From Desmodus rotundus (lineage: Eukaryota; Chordata; Mammalia; Chiroptera; Phyllostomidae): a stretch of DNA of 64,000 nt. Below the pieces are notes generated by a model, which ran no database searches, was not told the DNA's origin, and saw only the letters and a list, made by a program, of their open reading frames with translations. Below, one piece after another: positions 47,085 to 58,548 of the stretch. Both the position numbers and the translations under genes were made by a program. Where the stretch lies: positions 19,602,739 through 19,666,738 of the forward strand of contig NC_071397.1 in the NCBI RefSeq assembly GCF_022682495.2, read 5' to 3'. Every line of letters starts with the position of its first letter. The stretch's first letter is position 1.

Positions 47085-47695
47085 ATTCATCTTATAACTG
47101 GAAGTGTGTACTCCTTAACCAGTGTTTTCCCCAGTTCCCTACTCCCCAGCCCCTGGTAATAACCATTCTACCATTGTGATCATAGTAGTTAGTGATGCTG
47201 TACTATATACTTGAAAGTTGCTATGAGAGTAGACCATAAATGTCCTCACCACAAGAATGTCGTGGCAATTATGTCATGTGATATAGGCAGTAACTAACTA
47301 CTATGGTGTTAATCATTTTGCAGTACGTAAGTGCATCAAATCAACATGTTATACACCCTAAACTTTGACAGTAGTGTATGTTAATTATATATTTTTTCAA
47401 TTTTCAATTTTTTTATCGTTATTCAATTACAGTTGTGTGCCTTTTCTCCCTATCCCTCCACCCCACCCCAGCTGACCCCCCTCCCTCCCCCACCTCCACC
47501 CTCCCCCTAGATTTTGTCCATGTGTCCTTTATAGTAGTTCCTGTAATCCCCTCTCCTCACTGTCCCCTCCCCACTCCCCCCTGACCATTGTTAGATTGTT
47601 CTTAACTTCAATGTCTCTGGTTATATTTACAATAGCCAAGTACTGGAAGCAACCTAAGTGTTAATTATATTTCAATAAAGCTGTGGTGGGGGGAA
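47085..47695 (+). mobile_element. Old L1 3' UTR, interrupted by a later L1 fragment
   Basis: Sense L1 3' UTR 'CTTATAACTGGAAGTGTGTACTCCTTAACC', 'CCCCTGGTAATAACCATTCTACC', 'ATACTTGAAAGTTGCTATGAGAGTAGACC', 'GCATCAAATCAACATGTTATACACC' runs to 47390. It resumes after the insertion as 'TTAATTATATTTCAATAAAGCTG' (47661-47685). The interruption is a separate element at 47391-47658. Confidence 0.8.
47391..47658 (-). mobile_element. 5'-inverted (twin-primed) L1 fragment
   Basis: The left part (47391-~47628) is antisense L1 3' end and 3' UTR (TTCAATTACAGTTGTGTGCC, CCCCCTAGATTTTGTCCATGTG, TCTCTGGTTATATTT). The right ~30 bp switches to sense L1 near the end of ORF2 (ACAATAGCCAAGTACTGGAA, GCAACCTAAG). It is flanked by an exact 12 bp duplication TGTTAATTATAT (47379-47390 and 47659-47670). 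Inversion of the 5' part within one duplication is the classic twin-priming signature. Confidence 0.82.
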
Positions 47696-47835
47696 GAGAG
47701 ATACAAGATATGTGAATCTAAACAGAAGTACATTTAGGGCTATGCTTACAAAACGATGACCAAGGTTTTAAATCCCATCCTCCACTTTCATAGAAAAGAT
47801 TCAACTGAAGTTTACAAATAAATTGCTGCTTTTCT

Positions 47836-48335
47836 TTCTTTTTTTAAATTTTAATCATTGTTTTATTGTTGTTCGAATACAGTTGTCTCCATTCTTCTAC
47901 CACCACTTTCCTCCGCACCACCCACCCCCACCTCCCACCCTCCATCCTTTCCCCTTTGGCTTTGTCCATGGGTCCTTTATACATGTTCCTTGACGACCCT
48001 TTCCCTTCTTTCCCACGTTGTCCCCCTCTCCCCTCCCCTCTGGTTACCATCAGTTTGTTCTTTATCTCCATGTCTCTGGTTATATTTTCCTTGCTTGTTT
48101 GTTTTGTTGATTAGGTTCTGCTTACAGGTGAGATCATGTGGTATTTGTCTTTCACCACCTGGCTTATTTCACTTAGCATAATGCTCTCCAGTTCCATCCA
48201 TGCTGTTGCAAAGGGTAGGAGTTTCTTTCTTTCTGCTGTGTAGAATTCCATTGTGTAAACATCCCACAGTTTTTTGATCCACTCATATACTGATGGGCAC
48301 CTAGGTTGCTTTTAGCACTTTACTATTGTAAATTG
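47836..48335 (-). mobile_element. 5'-truncated L1, 3' UTR and end of ORF2
   Basis: Antisense L1: poly-T rich start, 'GAATACAGTTGTCTCCATTC', pyrimidine-rich 3' UTR, then the ORF2 end ('AGGTGAGATCATGTGGTATTTGTC', 'TTAGCATAATGCTCTCCAGTTCC', 'GATGGGCACCTAGGTTGCTTT'). Flanks carry AATTG(C)TGCTTTTCT at 47821-47835 and 48331-48344. ORFs on either strand here are artefacts of this repeat. Confidence 0.85.
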
Positions 48336-49007
48336 TGCTTTTCTAATGTCTATCAGGTGTTCTTGCAAACTTAGAAGAAATTAATTTTTGTATTTTTAGC
48401 AAATACATTTTTAAAAGAAACTACTGAGATTTTTAGACAAAGTAAAATAGTCCTTTTAATATGTGGTTTTACAATAAATAGATATGAAGTATATATGGGG
48501 GAGCATACATTTTTAGTAACACAATTTAAGAACAGAAACATTTCTAAATTATTTCCACAACTTAAAAAAGGAGCCTGGCATTGGTATTTCATTTCCGTTG
48601 CTTCCGTGCTCTTTTGAAGTACACACACATTCGGAATATGATTTTTGTCAGCTGACTCCCGGATAACCCTATCTCACGTGGATGAAACTCCTGGGAAAGA
48701 TAGGCAGTGTCTCCTTGTAATGCCACATGCCTCTCACAATGCTTCCAGAATGTGTGCCTAATAATCCAACACATCAGCATTCACGTACAGGCAGAGGCCA
48801 CTGGGGAAACCTGACCAAGAGGCAGCTTTTCAGGTTCAGGTAACTCAGGATAATCATCTGGCTACATGTGATGTGCTTATCTACTTCATCAATGACAGGG
48901 GCCTTAGAGAAGTAGCTGGACAAAGGAAAGTTCAGACAAACAGTCACCAGAAGTTTTGAGTGTTTTCTCTAGATTCTTGGAAGGGTATAAGTCATTCCAT
49001 AAGACAG
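48336..49007. other. Intergenic sequence
   Basis: No gene. The ~55 bp at 48646-48700 resemble 50838-50890 (see findings). Confidence 0.4.
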
Positions 49008-49015
49008 AAACTTGA

Positions 49016-49232
49016 GCCCTGGCTAGTGTAGCTCAGTGGATTGAGCACTGGCCTGCAAACCAAAGGGTCGCCGGTTTGATCCCCAGTCAGGGCACATGCC
49101 TGGGTTGCTGACCAGGTCCCTAGTAGGGGGTACACAAGAGGCAACCACATATGGATTTTTCTCTCCCTCTCTTTCTCCTTCCCTTCTCCTCTCTAATAAA
49201 TAAAATCTTAAAAAGGAAAAAAGGAAAAACAT
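49016..49232 (+). mobile_element. VES-type bat SINE
   Basis: A good copy: GCCCTGGCTAGTGTAGCTCAGTGGATTGAGC (A box), GGGTCGCCGGTTTGATCCCC (B box), GTCAGGGCACATGCCTGGG, CCCTAGTAGGGGGTACACAAGAGGCAACC, the CTCTCCCTCTCTTTCTCC tract, AATAAATAAAATC tail. The short duplication AAACTTGA lies at 49008-49015 and 49233-49240. It is less diverged than the copy at 6113. Confidence 0.93.
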
Positions 49233-49240
49233 AAACTTGA

Positions 49241-49874
49241 TGCTATGACCCAGGGCAGAGAATAGTTGGTTCTCATGGAAGCAGAGAATAGCCTCTTTAA
49301 CTAAGTACACAACTACGCAACTTCATAATGGAGGCATGTAGACTGATATTCTGCAGAACAAGGAGAAATGTGAAGCCTGTCTAGCAAAACAGCCCGCCAA
49401 AAAAATACTGGCAACTCAGGAGGCGATAGGTCTGCCTGCTGACTTGTCCAGCTGCCAAAAGAAAGGGACAAATTCCTAATGTTTATCAAATTTCTGACGT
49501 TAAGTGATAAAGAATATGGAGACCAAACCTATTAGGATGTTTTTTAAACAGGTTTATTCAATAAAAGTCAGTCCCAACTGGTAACTACAGTCACAAGAAA
49601 TACAAACAAGAATTAGTTCAGAATGCAGAGCTCATTGACGCAGTACAATAAGCAAAGCATGGTACTTTGGTGTCAGTTTAACATCACATGGTTTGGGGGT
49701 TTGATGGTAATCTGTCCTTAAGGGATCATGACAGGCTCTTTAAGATAATACCCTCTTTACATTGAACAGGATAAAGGATGATCTTTTATGAGAGCCTCCC
49801 TGAGGGTTAAACAACTCATAATGGAGGAAAAATTTCAGTCCAAGGCGGTGCCATAGAAAGGGATAATAAAAATG
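49241..49874. other. Intergenic sequence, no feature recognised
   Basis: Nothing recognised. Confidence 0.35.
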
Positions 49875-50095
49875 ATGATAGTTAACATTTATTGACCACT
49901 TACTAAGTACCAGGCACTTTGCCAAACACTTGTAAGCATTATTTCATGAAATCCTTCTAACAGCTGTATAAATAAGGGCTGTTGTGATCCAAGTTTTATT
50001 GGTGAAGGAAGTGGGGTTTGAAGTGGAGTTTCAAGACAAATTGACCAAGGTTGTATAGCCATTGAGTAATACATCCGGCGGTGCCAAGAATACAC
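49875..50095 (-). repeat. MIR SINE
   Basis: Antisense MIR: 'AACATTTATTGACCACTTACTAAGTACCAGGCACTTTGCC', 'TTTATTGGTGAAGGAAGTGGGG', 'AAATTGACCAAGGTTGTATAGCC'. Confidence 0.75.
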
Positions 50096-50619
50096 TCAAG
50101 AGTGATGGACATGCAGTTAAGTCCATTAAACCTCTTCTCTCACTGGGACAATGTAGTTTGGTGACAATGTCTCTTTGCCTCAATTGATGCATTATTTTTA
50201 ATCTTCCCTTACGGCTGTCCCAAGTGTTCCCTAGCATTCACTTTAATTTTCTTTTACACTTATAATAAGCTTGAAGGATATCGCATATAGGAAACCAATG
50301 GAATTGGTCTCACATCCAAGCCTTGTAGAGAGATTATGATGATGAGCCTGTTCACACGGCTCTTCCATCATGTAGAGCTGGGAAATGGAGTCCATGGGAG
50401 GAATGTGGCAGGGGGTGTTGACATTTGCTTTTATAACCCCATTTCTCCCTAGTAAGCCCTCGGAATATGAAATGATATGGTTGTTTGAATTATTGTGAAT
50501 GTTGATTTGAAATGATGCTTTGTTGTATAAATGCAGAACATGCAATAAACTGACTCTTGCCCATTTTTCTCCCCACTCGATTACAAGAGTGGTTTCTCAC
50601 TGGGAAGGCAATGCACACT
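50096..50619. other. Intergenic sequence, no feature recognised
   Basis: No gene or repeat recognised. Confidence 0.35.
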
Positions 50620-51105
50620 AGAATAGTATTCTCCAACTTGAGGGTTCCTGAGAATCACCGGGAAGGCCTGCAAACACACAGGTTGCTGGGCCTCAACTTA
50701 GAATTTCTAATTCAGTAGATCTGAGTTGGGGCCCAAGAATTTGTATTTCTAGTGAATTCTAATTGTGTTCTAATGAATTGGTATTTCATTGTTCACCCTC
50801 ATCTCTGGAGGAGATGCACATTAATATCGTGTATTTTGTGAGCTGACTCTCAGACATTCCAGGTTCATCTGGGTAAAACTCCTGGAAAAAGCAGACCACA
50901 CTGCTGACGCTGCTGTCCTAGGACCACACTTTAAAAACCCTTGCTCTGGAGTGGAGATTTTTAAACTCCGGCCTCACGCGAGACTGCCTGTATACACACT
51001 TTTTTTTTTTAATACTGATGTTTGAAGGTCCTCTCCAGACGGATGAAATCAGAATCTCTGTAGCCGAAGGTCAGGCATCAGTATTGTTAAGCCCCTTCTC
51101 CCATC
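50620..51105 (+). repeat. Two MER5-like (hAT) fragments
   Basis: First copy: 'GAGAATCACCGGGAAGGCCTGCAAACACACAGGTTGCTGGGCC', 'GGGGCCCAAGAATTTGTATTTCTAG', closing with 'GACGCTGCTGTCCTAGGACCACACTTTAAAAACCC' at ~50905-50940. Sequence 50765-50895 is inserted between. A second, more diverged copy follows at 50945-51105 (GGAGATTTTTAAACTCCGG ... GGCATCAGTATTGTTAAGCCCC), with a poly-T of 12 inside. Confidence 0.65.
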
Positions 51106-51904
51106 CCCCACTGACGAATCATATGTGTGGCCTGAACTGAGGAAAACCGAGAGAAAGTTTGCTGTTATGTGTTAGGCATTGAGAATTGAGACTAAGACTT
51201 GATTCTGAAACAAGTGTAGATGATAACTACTAAAGGAATACCCAATTAATTAGGCCTTGATATCAAATCATTATGAAATTTTTATGTCTCTTAATCACAC
51301 AGATGACAGCTGATGTAACAGCCTTGCTTTCCTTGGTGACATGTTACCGTGGGCTTGTGAGTGGGCAGCCCGGTGCTCACTGCCTGGAGAGAGGAGACAA
51401 GTTCCAGGAAGTGTAGATGAGGACACTGAGCTGTGCTGGCCTTACATGGAATGTGTACTGTACGCATGTGCACCCATGAGTGTGGGGATGTGTGTACGTA
51501 TGTCTGAGTGTATGTAAAAGAGATTCAAAGACATAGGAAGAAATTATAAGCACTTCCTATTACAGCTAATGCATGTTTTCCGTCTCAGGAAGATTTTATT
51601 ATTAATATTGTTAACCTTGTGTACCAGTTCTGATGGTTAGATTCCTGATTAGATGATTATTTGTTTCTCTGACAATTTTAGTTTCTCTAGCATTTCTTAA
51701 CTTTTTTTGATTCATATATGTTTCTGTCCTTAGTTCAATTATCTAATATAGGTTTTAAGAATTTTCTGTAAGTATTGTTTCCAAACTGTTATAAAACAAA
51801 TAAACCTTAAAAAAACTGTTAAGGTTTCAGGATATTTTAAAAAGTATATTAAAAAGAGTTCAAGTGGAATTTAAAAAAAAAAATCCCACATGCTTGAATT
51901 AAAC
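51106..51904. other. Intergenic sequence, no feature recognised
   Basis: Nothing recognised. Confidence 0.35.
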
Positions 51905-52020
51905 TCGTTCAATTTATTAGGAGGTGATATTTATGCTGAGACATGAATGACAAGAAGTAACCAGTCATGTTCAGGCCAAGAGCATAACAGGCAGAGAGAA
52001 GAACTAAGGTCAAGGACCTA
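51905..52020 (+). repeat. Old mammal-wide repeat fragment
   Basis: 'TTTATTAGGAGGTGATATTTATGCTGAGACATGAATGACAAGAAG' to 'AGGCAGAGAGAAGAACTAAGGTCAAGG' resembles the central part of the same old repeat as at 24305 and 45620. Confidence 0.5.
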
Positions 52021-52651
52021 AAGGTGGGTCTGAAACTGACTTGTTCTGTTTCTGAACTAAAGCGGTTCATTTGCCTCCATACATCAAAGCCCAATCAAAA
52101 GAGAACAAGAGTTTGCCTCAAAGAAAGTAAAGGTTTATGTAAGAAAATGGCACCAAGCCTGGAGTCACAGGTAAGCTTTCCCTCTAAGACCTGGCTCCCT
52201 GGTGACTCATAAGGGATGAGTTACATAGGAGAAAAAGCATTAATCGTGGCGACTGAGGGAGTTAGGGTTGTGGTCTCTAATGATTGATGGGGGCCAGGGT
52301 AGAGGGTAGTTGATCATTGCATATGGTCCCAATGTCAGCCATGTGTCATTCTGTCTGGTTTCACAGGGGTCTGGTTGGTGTAGGGGTTCAGGGCCTGGAT
52401 TTTCTGGGCCTGGAGCTGAGACAAAGCTGAGGCCGAGATGGTATCTTTAGTTTGACAGAAACTCTATTTCTGTGGTCAACAGACCCAAGGCTTCATTCCA
52501 AAGACTATTTGATGCTAACCAGAACCTGACTGCCTGGAGGGCTTAATGAGGAAGGGAGTGGATGCGCAAGGAAAGAGGGAGGCAAGTGAGTCAGGGTGCT
52601 GGATGAGGCCAGTCTGAATCAAAAGGAAAGAAAAGAGAAAAGGTCATATGT
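52021..52651. other. Intergenic sequence, no feature recognised
   Basis: Nothing recognised. Confidence 0.35.
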
Positions 52652-52676
52652 AAAAAAAAAAAAAAAAAAAAAAAAA
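52652..52676. repeat. Poly(A) run of 25
   Basis: An uninterrupted A homopolymer. No retroelement body was recognised directly upstream (the preceding ~50 bp is purine-rich), so its origin is unclear. Confidence 0.9.
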
Positions 52677-52819
52677 TTGTGAGGATACACTTCCAGGAGC
52701 AGAGAAAAAGACTGTGGGCTAGAGCATGACGCATGAGAGGAAAGTGGAACAAGGCACTTTGAACACAGGAAGCTTCAGGTGCCCATTAGATACCCAAGAG
52801 GAAATGTGTCCAACAGGCC

Positions 52820-52985
52820 AATGCTTTTCAGACCTTTAACAAGCATAAGAGTCCTGCCTGGATCTTGTTAAAAATGCAGATTGTGATGTAGCCAGTCTGG
52901 GGTGGAGCCCAAGATTCTACATTTTCCCAAAATGTTCCAAGTGATGACAACCCTGCTGGCCTTGCAACACATTTTGACTAGTGAG
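52820..52985 (+). repeat. MER5-like (hAT) fragment
   Basis: 'CAATGCTTTTCAGACCTTTAACAAGC', 'CCTGGATCTTGTTAAAAATGCAGATTGTGATG', 'TGGGGTGGAGCCCAAGATTCTACATTTTCCC', 'GTGATGACAACCCTGCTGG' follow the MER5A order. Confidence 0.8.
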
Positions 52986-53499
52986 ATCTAGGCCAGTTTT
53001 ATTTGTGAGTCAATAGGTAAACACAAAGGAGAGGAAGAGGAAACCAAAATGTTAAAGAGGCAGCAGGACGTGGAACAGAGCGGTGCCCATGGAATCAAAA
53101 GTGCATCGAAAAGGTGAGAATGAGCAGAGTGATGAATACAGCCTGAGGACGGAGAAGTAGGTTTGGGTTTGGCACATAACAGCCCCTCCAAACCTTTCTT
53201 TCAGAGAGTTAACTTCTAATAACGCTCTGGGTAGGTTTCCAGCTTTCTCATTCTTCCTAAACCCTCACTCCACCCCCAGCTCTAATACCTGAAGACCTCA
53301 CTTCCTACCTTCCTGAATAAAATAGAGACCAATGAGCAGGATCAACTAATTTCCCCTTAAAACCTATACCCCTCAAATTTAAAACTTTCTATTTCCTCCT
53401 GTCTCAAAGATACTGGATATATAGGTCCTTCCTTAGAGTTGGTAACTCATCTGCCTTCAATGTCGCTACTGTCTCACCATAAAATGTGTTTACATTTTA
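52986..53499. other. Intergenic sequence, no feature recognised
   Basis: Nothing recognised. Confidence 0.35.
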
Positions 53500-53975
53500 T
53501 CACCTTCTTCCCCCGCCACCTCAGTTCAAAGTCACCAGTGAGTCTAGTTGGTCTAGTCGAATGGCCTATTTCCCACATAAGTCCGAGTTTAAAGAAGGAG
53601 CATGTGGCGATTCTGCCCAATGAAACGTGAGGGGGAGATTGGAATGGAGGTGTGGAAACACTCTTCACTGATTAAAAAGACATTCAGAGGAAAAAAGCCC
53701 TCTGCAGCTGTCAGCACTGTGTAGGACCTGAGGCCTAGAAGTGCTACTATAATCTCGTACCTCTGGGGAGCGGAAGCCTGACGGTGAGCTAACATCTTGA
53801 GGTGGCAGGAAAATGGGGAGAAACTTTTTGCTTGTAATGGAGTTGAACCACGGAGTTAAATGATGGAGGAAAAGGAGTATTTCTGAAATGTCTGAGATAA
53901 TGTTTGCTGTTCCTTAAGCCTACTGAGTTAAGGTTTTGTAATATGTACAATTAGTAGCAGCCAACTGATACATTC
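53500..53975 (+). mobile_element. MaLR/MLT1-like LTR, diverged
   Basis: 'GTGAGTCTAGTTGGTCTAGTC' and the final 'TTCCTTAAGCCTACTGAGTTAAGG', 'AGTAGCAGCCAACTGATACA' resemble the body and 3' end of an MLT1 LTR. The middle is poorly conserved. Confidence 0.5.
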
Positions 53976-55735
53976 TACCGGAGCAGAATTTGCCCTTCTA
54001 TCAGAGCTACTCAGAGGCAGAGAATATAGTTTCTTCCTCTCACCCCTTGTTCAATGCCTTCCTCCTTATCTCTACCTGCAAAACTATTCTTTTAACTTTT
54101 AGATCTGCCCCACCCAAGCACAAAACTTATATGTTCTAGTCCACAGAGCAATTTGCAAGTGACTATTGATATTCACAGCAATCTTTTACTTGCTTGTAAC
54201 TTCAGTTCAGATTTCTGGCTGGTAAGCAAGCCTTAGTATCATCCCTACTTTACAATTGTGTTAGGGATGATATTTGTGGCTTATTTAGTGAATGCTAAAT
54301 AACCTTAACCCTTATACCTGGGGCTCATTTTGAAGATATAGGATGCACACACATAGAAATAAGTAGTCATATAAGTGCAGCTAAAGGAGTATTTATTAAC
54401 TGTTAGAGCAATCAGAATAAATAACACAAATGCGCATTTAGAATCTTCTCAGAAATTCATATTTATTTGGTTTGTGAGTTTCATGAATTCAGAATTTAGA
54501 AAATTTCTGTTTTCATTGACTTCGCCTTAAAGGTTTCATATACATGGTTTTGGCAGAAGTAATGTCTGCTTGAGTGTGGTTGGTAGGGTAACAATTTATA
54601 GTTTTAATTTGAACATTTCACCTAACATGTGTTATGCTGTGCTTGAGTGTGATATTGTTATGTTACAGAATTACATGCTTATGATTTTGGAATAAAAGAG
54701 TTTGTAATAAAAAGGGATTTTATTTGTGCTGGACCCTGCATAAGAGGTCATCAACAAATTCATGTGATAGAAGATTTTACATATTCTGGGAAGAATATTC
54801 TTCTGACTTAAGGGCAGAGGTCATTAGAGATGATTTTTGGCATGTATGTTGAAAAAGGCCACAATTGCTTTGCTGTTTTTAAGCCTTTAGAAACTTTGCA
54901 CTCACTTGGGTGGGTCTCGCAATAATTCCAAGTTTTCCTGATTAGTGGAAATATAGCTTTAGGGGGATTCTGCCTATAGATTTCAGGCAGCTTTATGTGA
55001 TTATATAACCTTCCTTCCAAAAAACAGAAAATAAACTTTCTTTGAGCTAGCAGAGTGCTTTGGGTGATTTGGAGGGAGAAAGGATAACAAATACCCAAAA
55101 CAAACTTTATCATGGTGAGTGGGATTAGAAAGCATCAAATTATTCTCAGAAATAATCAGTTGGTAGACTGATACAGCTGCCGTGTAAGTGTGCTAAGCTG
55201 CACCTGAGGTTTCTGACTCCTTGCTCAGCCTCGTAAGGAGTCTTACTTTTTATTTCAAAACAGCAAAAATTTTCCCTTTAGCTGCTTCTATAAGCAGTTT
55301 TTATCAACAGATGCTTTTCCAACTAACTCAAAACTGAAATCATCACAGTTCTGTAAGAGATAGGAAGGGTCACTCCCAGAAGATGTGTATACCCTGCTAT
55401 GCACAACCAGGGTAGGGGTCCCAATACTGCCCCAGTGCACAGGGACGTGTTCTCTGTGAAGGGAGAAGCATAGGGGATATGTAACAGGCAGACCCATAAC
55501 GGGCTGCAATCTTGTTTGTTCCTGGCACTGCCCCCACCTCCAAACAGTAACCCAAACGCAAACAGCTGCTCAGTACTCCGGATTACAAGGTCCTGCTCTA
55601 TCAGCCATTGCAACCTGGATGAGTAGGTCTCTTCCACGGGAATACAGTTTGGTTTTGTCAATCACCAACATTTCCCTCATGGTTCTTATTATACATCTTT
55701 AAGGTTAACTTAGTTATAAACAGTACTCCTCTTAT
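53976..55735. other. Intergenic sequence, no feature recognised
   Basis: No gene or named repeat. ORFs at 54808-55113 and 55323-55661 (minus) show no recognisable domain. Confidence 0.4.
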
Positions 55736-57041
55736 TTTATTGAATTCCTTTTCATTTCAATGTTTTAATGAATATTTAATAGAAAGTCCACAGTGCTCAC
55801 ATTTATAGTTCAAGTTATATGCAAATTGATTCAAAGATAAGATCACCCAATATTGCTGGAGAAGGCTACATAAATAATAGAACTGATGTTGGAGACCCGC
55901 ATATAACAACACTGTCTCCATATTATTTGCATTAGGTTACAGAACTGATTTTCTTAACATAGTCCTCCTGTGCCTCTTCTCAACTTGATGTATTAATTTT
56001 TGCTATTTCTGGCAATTCTTTCTGGTACAAAAGATAAAATTTCAGCCACTTCAACTTGAAAATAACCATAAAATAGTCAACAAAAAAAGAGGTGATTTAA
56101 TCAAAATATCCTGAACGAATGGAAAACAGTTTATCTCATGAATTAAAAACCGGTTTAAATATGCATTCTTAGGATCACAATAACATTTCCTCAGGCAATT
56201 TGGAAGTGATCTGAAAATTACGAGTGTGGATTATGTACATGTATCAATCTATTCTCTACTCTCTATTCTCATCACTGTAATTTGGACAGCAAGATGAAAG
56301 TCATGCCTTTTGTTTCTGGACAGTTGAGTAACACCATGCTGGTTTTTCACTATCACTGATGAAAGAAAAAGTATGGTAAACTGGAAGCATGTAACAAACA
56401 TGGGAGGTCGTGATGTGTTTCCAGGATATGGCATCTTGCCATTGACCACAGCTTCTTGGAACAAGATAAAGTCATTGAAATAGTTAACAGATGTTAGTCA
56501 TACTTGAAACGTAAAAGTTCTATTGCTAAAAATTATGTAGGGTCGGCTGGAGATTTGGCACTTGGTCCACAACTTAACTGACTTGGCAAATGGGAAGTTA
56601 GATCCAGAGGCATAACGCAGGATAGCGAGGCCACACACTTTGCGCACAGCGCAGGAGCTCCTAAACCACCGAGGCTCTGTGTACTGTGCAGAGGCAGCTC
56701 GATTAGGTGTTTGACACTGTATCTCATACTTAGGGGAATCTGAAGTCAATTTCACATCTACTAAATTAAAGTTATTTCTATGAGAGCAAAAGAGCAGGCT
56801 TTTCTCCATGTGCAAAGGCGTGTCTACAAATTCTATTATCTAATTTCAGTTTGCAATTTACCTGATGACTGGTCTTATTTTCTGTTGACTTCAAAATGTA
56901 TCCAGTAGTACTCTTTTTAAAATGTCTTTTTCTCAACTCTATTACTTCACATTTCAGGACAAGTTGGCAGTAATGATTTTTTAGATGAAAATCTGTAGCT
57001 GCAATGGATCTTCTCAGCCTGAAGTCACAAATTCATTCATG
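55736..57041 (-). other. HMGCLL1: HMGCLL1 3' UTR candidate region
   Basis: Reading leftward from the stop at 57042, the first canonical AATAAA on the minus strand is at 55741-55736 (plus TTTATT). An ATTAAA variant lies at 56101-56096. The true 3' end is undecided. The ORFs within (56498-56815 and 56533-56727, minus) lack homology I recognise and are taken as UTR or intergenic. Confidence 0.4.
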
Positions 57042-57143
57042 TCAAGCATTGAAGGAGGCTTGTGCTACTTTAGAGTTTGTGGTTTTATTCACAGCTTTGC
57101 AAATAAAGTTACCAGCTTCCATCACTTTGTAAAGATTCACACC
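57042..57143 (-). CDS. HMGCLL1: HMGCLL1, last coding exon
   Basis: HMGCLL1 is the extramitochondrial HMG-CoA lyase, which splits HMG-CoA to acetoacetate and acetyl-CoA. This exon follows an acceptor (minus strand TTCCCAG), has 102 bp of coding sequence in phase 0 and encodes 33 residues: '[20 protein letters not shown]' then '[13 protein letters not shown]', ending in TGA at 57044-57042. The end matches human HMGCLL1 as I recall it (...[11 protein letters not shown]) rather than mitochondrial HMGCL, which ends in a CKL-type peroxisomal signal. The paralogue is therefore well determined. In this copy the residue after 'EAG' is Asn, where I recall Asp in human. Confidence 0.96.
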   Translation of the reverse strand, partial: GVNLYKVMEAGNFICKAVNKTTNSKVAQASFNA

Positions 57144-58434
57144 CTGGGAAGAGAAAGGAGGGATACCAAAGGGGAAGAGGAATTTAGGACAAAGGGGACA
57201 AAACAGATTCCTTTTAATTTTACTAGTAGCTACTTAACCATTTAAAATTATAAAAAATACTGCTCATTATTGATTTGGAGGCAATCTTGGTTTTCATGAA
57301 CCATGTGGTCAATATTTTAGATTTTCCTTGTATATGAAAACCTATCTTGAATTTGACTCTTGTATAAAACCAAAGACTGACCACACCTTAATAAATCAGT
57401 GTAATTTAGGTTGGTACCTGAATTACACGGACAATAATGAAGCTAGAAATAATCTATAAGTTTCAGTGAAGGTCAATTAAAATAATAATGGTTTGGAGGA
57501 GTTTATAGATAAAGACTTAGGAAAAAATACCTCTTTGCTGTTTAAAAAAGAAATAATAAAGCTGTAAGAAATACAGGAAAGTTCACAATGTTTTTAAACC
57601 ATATTTACAAAAACCACTACTGGTATGCTATCAAAGGAAGTAGCTGTGGGTCAGATAAAATGAATAGTATTTGTTAAATATCTGGGACTTGTTTGCCTGA
57701 GAGGTTGCACTGTCCGTCTGAAGGCATATATAGGACCAACAAAGGCCGGGGTAAATCCACGTAGGACAGACAGGCAGTTGAGTATGAAGGCCAAGTTTAA
57801 GGCATGCTCCTCAGCTCCAGGACTTGGTAACAAAAGGTTCCCACTGAGGTCTCCGCCCCGCACCTTCACTGTCCCTGGGGGAGGCAGAGCTTAGGTGGGT
57901 TAACCAGAGACTTGTGTTCATGGAGCATTTCAGAAGCTCCTATGTCCTCCCTCAGCAGGGATTAGAAACAGTGTGGACTTAAAATTGAACAGACTCAGAC
58001 TTGCCATTAAGAACATTTTTAATATTTATGTGAGTCAGCACTTTTCTTCAAATAGACAAGTATAAATAATCAGGGGCTTTTATAAGAAGGATCATAAAGA
58101 GATGGTCATTCTAATATACCCAATTAAAAGCTGCCCCCCAAATATATATAGCCAATTATGTCTGTCTTTGGAAACTTTTACAACATTCTTTTCTTTGTGG
58201 TTTATTTCTCTTCATTTAAGAATGATCAACAAATATATTTTAAATGACTCATAAATGATTTTTAATTTTTTTATTAGAAAGTGTTCTTAGGGTACAAGCA
58301 CTTGCTTTGGTTTGAGAAAGTGAAATTCGTCACGGTGATGACTGTGTATGGACTGTCTAGTAGGCACAGTTTAGTTTAACATCCTTAATCCAGTGATGTG
58401 CAATTTTGTAAATAATTAGCTACATGTGTCCAAT

Positions 58435-58548
58435 GTAGCAACAACTGATGTTTGCATCTCTGTCTCTATCTCTCCCTTTCCTCCCCCACCTCCCTCCTTC
58501 CTTCTCTCTCTCTCTCAAATCAATTAAACAATTTTTTTAAAGGCAAGT
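58435..58548 (+). repeat. Possible truncated VES SINE tail
   Basis: 'AACTGATGTTTGCATCTCTGTCTC', 'CTCCCTCCTTCCTTCTCTCTCTCTC', 'AAATCAATTAAACAATTTTTTTAAA' resembles the 3' third of a VES SINE. There is no head region and no duplication. Confidence 0.45.

Noticed and set aside
49020..49090. tRNA-like A and B boxes
   Set aside because: They belong to the VES SINE head. There is no cloverleaf with matched acceptor stem, so this is not a tRNA gene.
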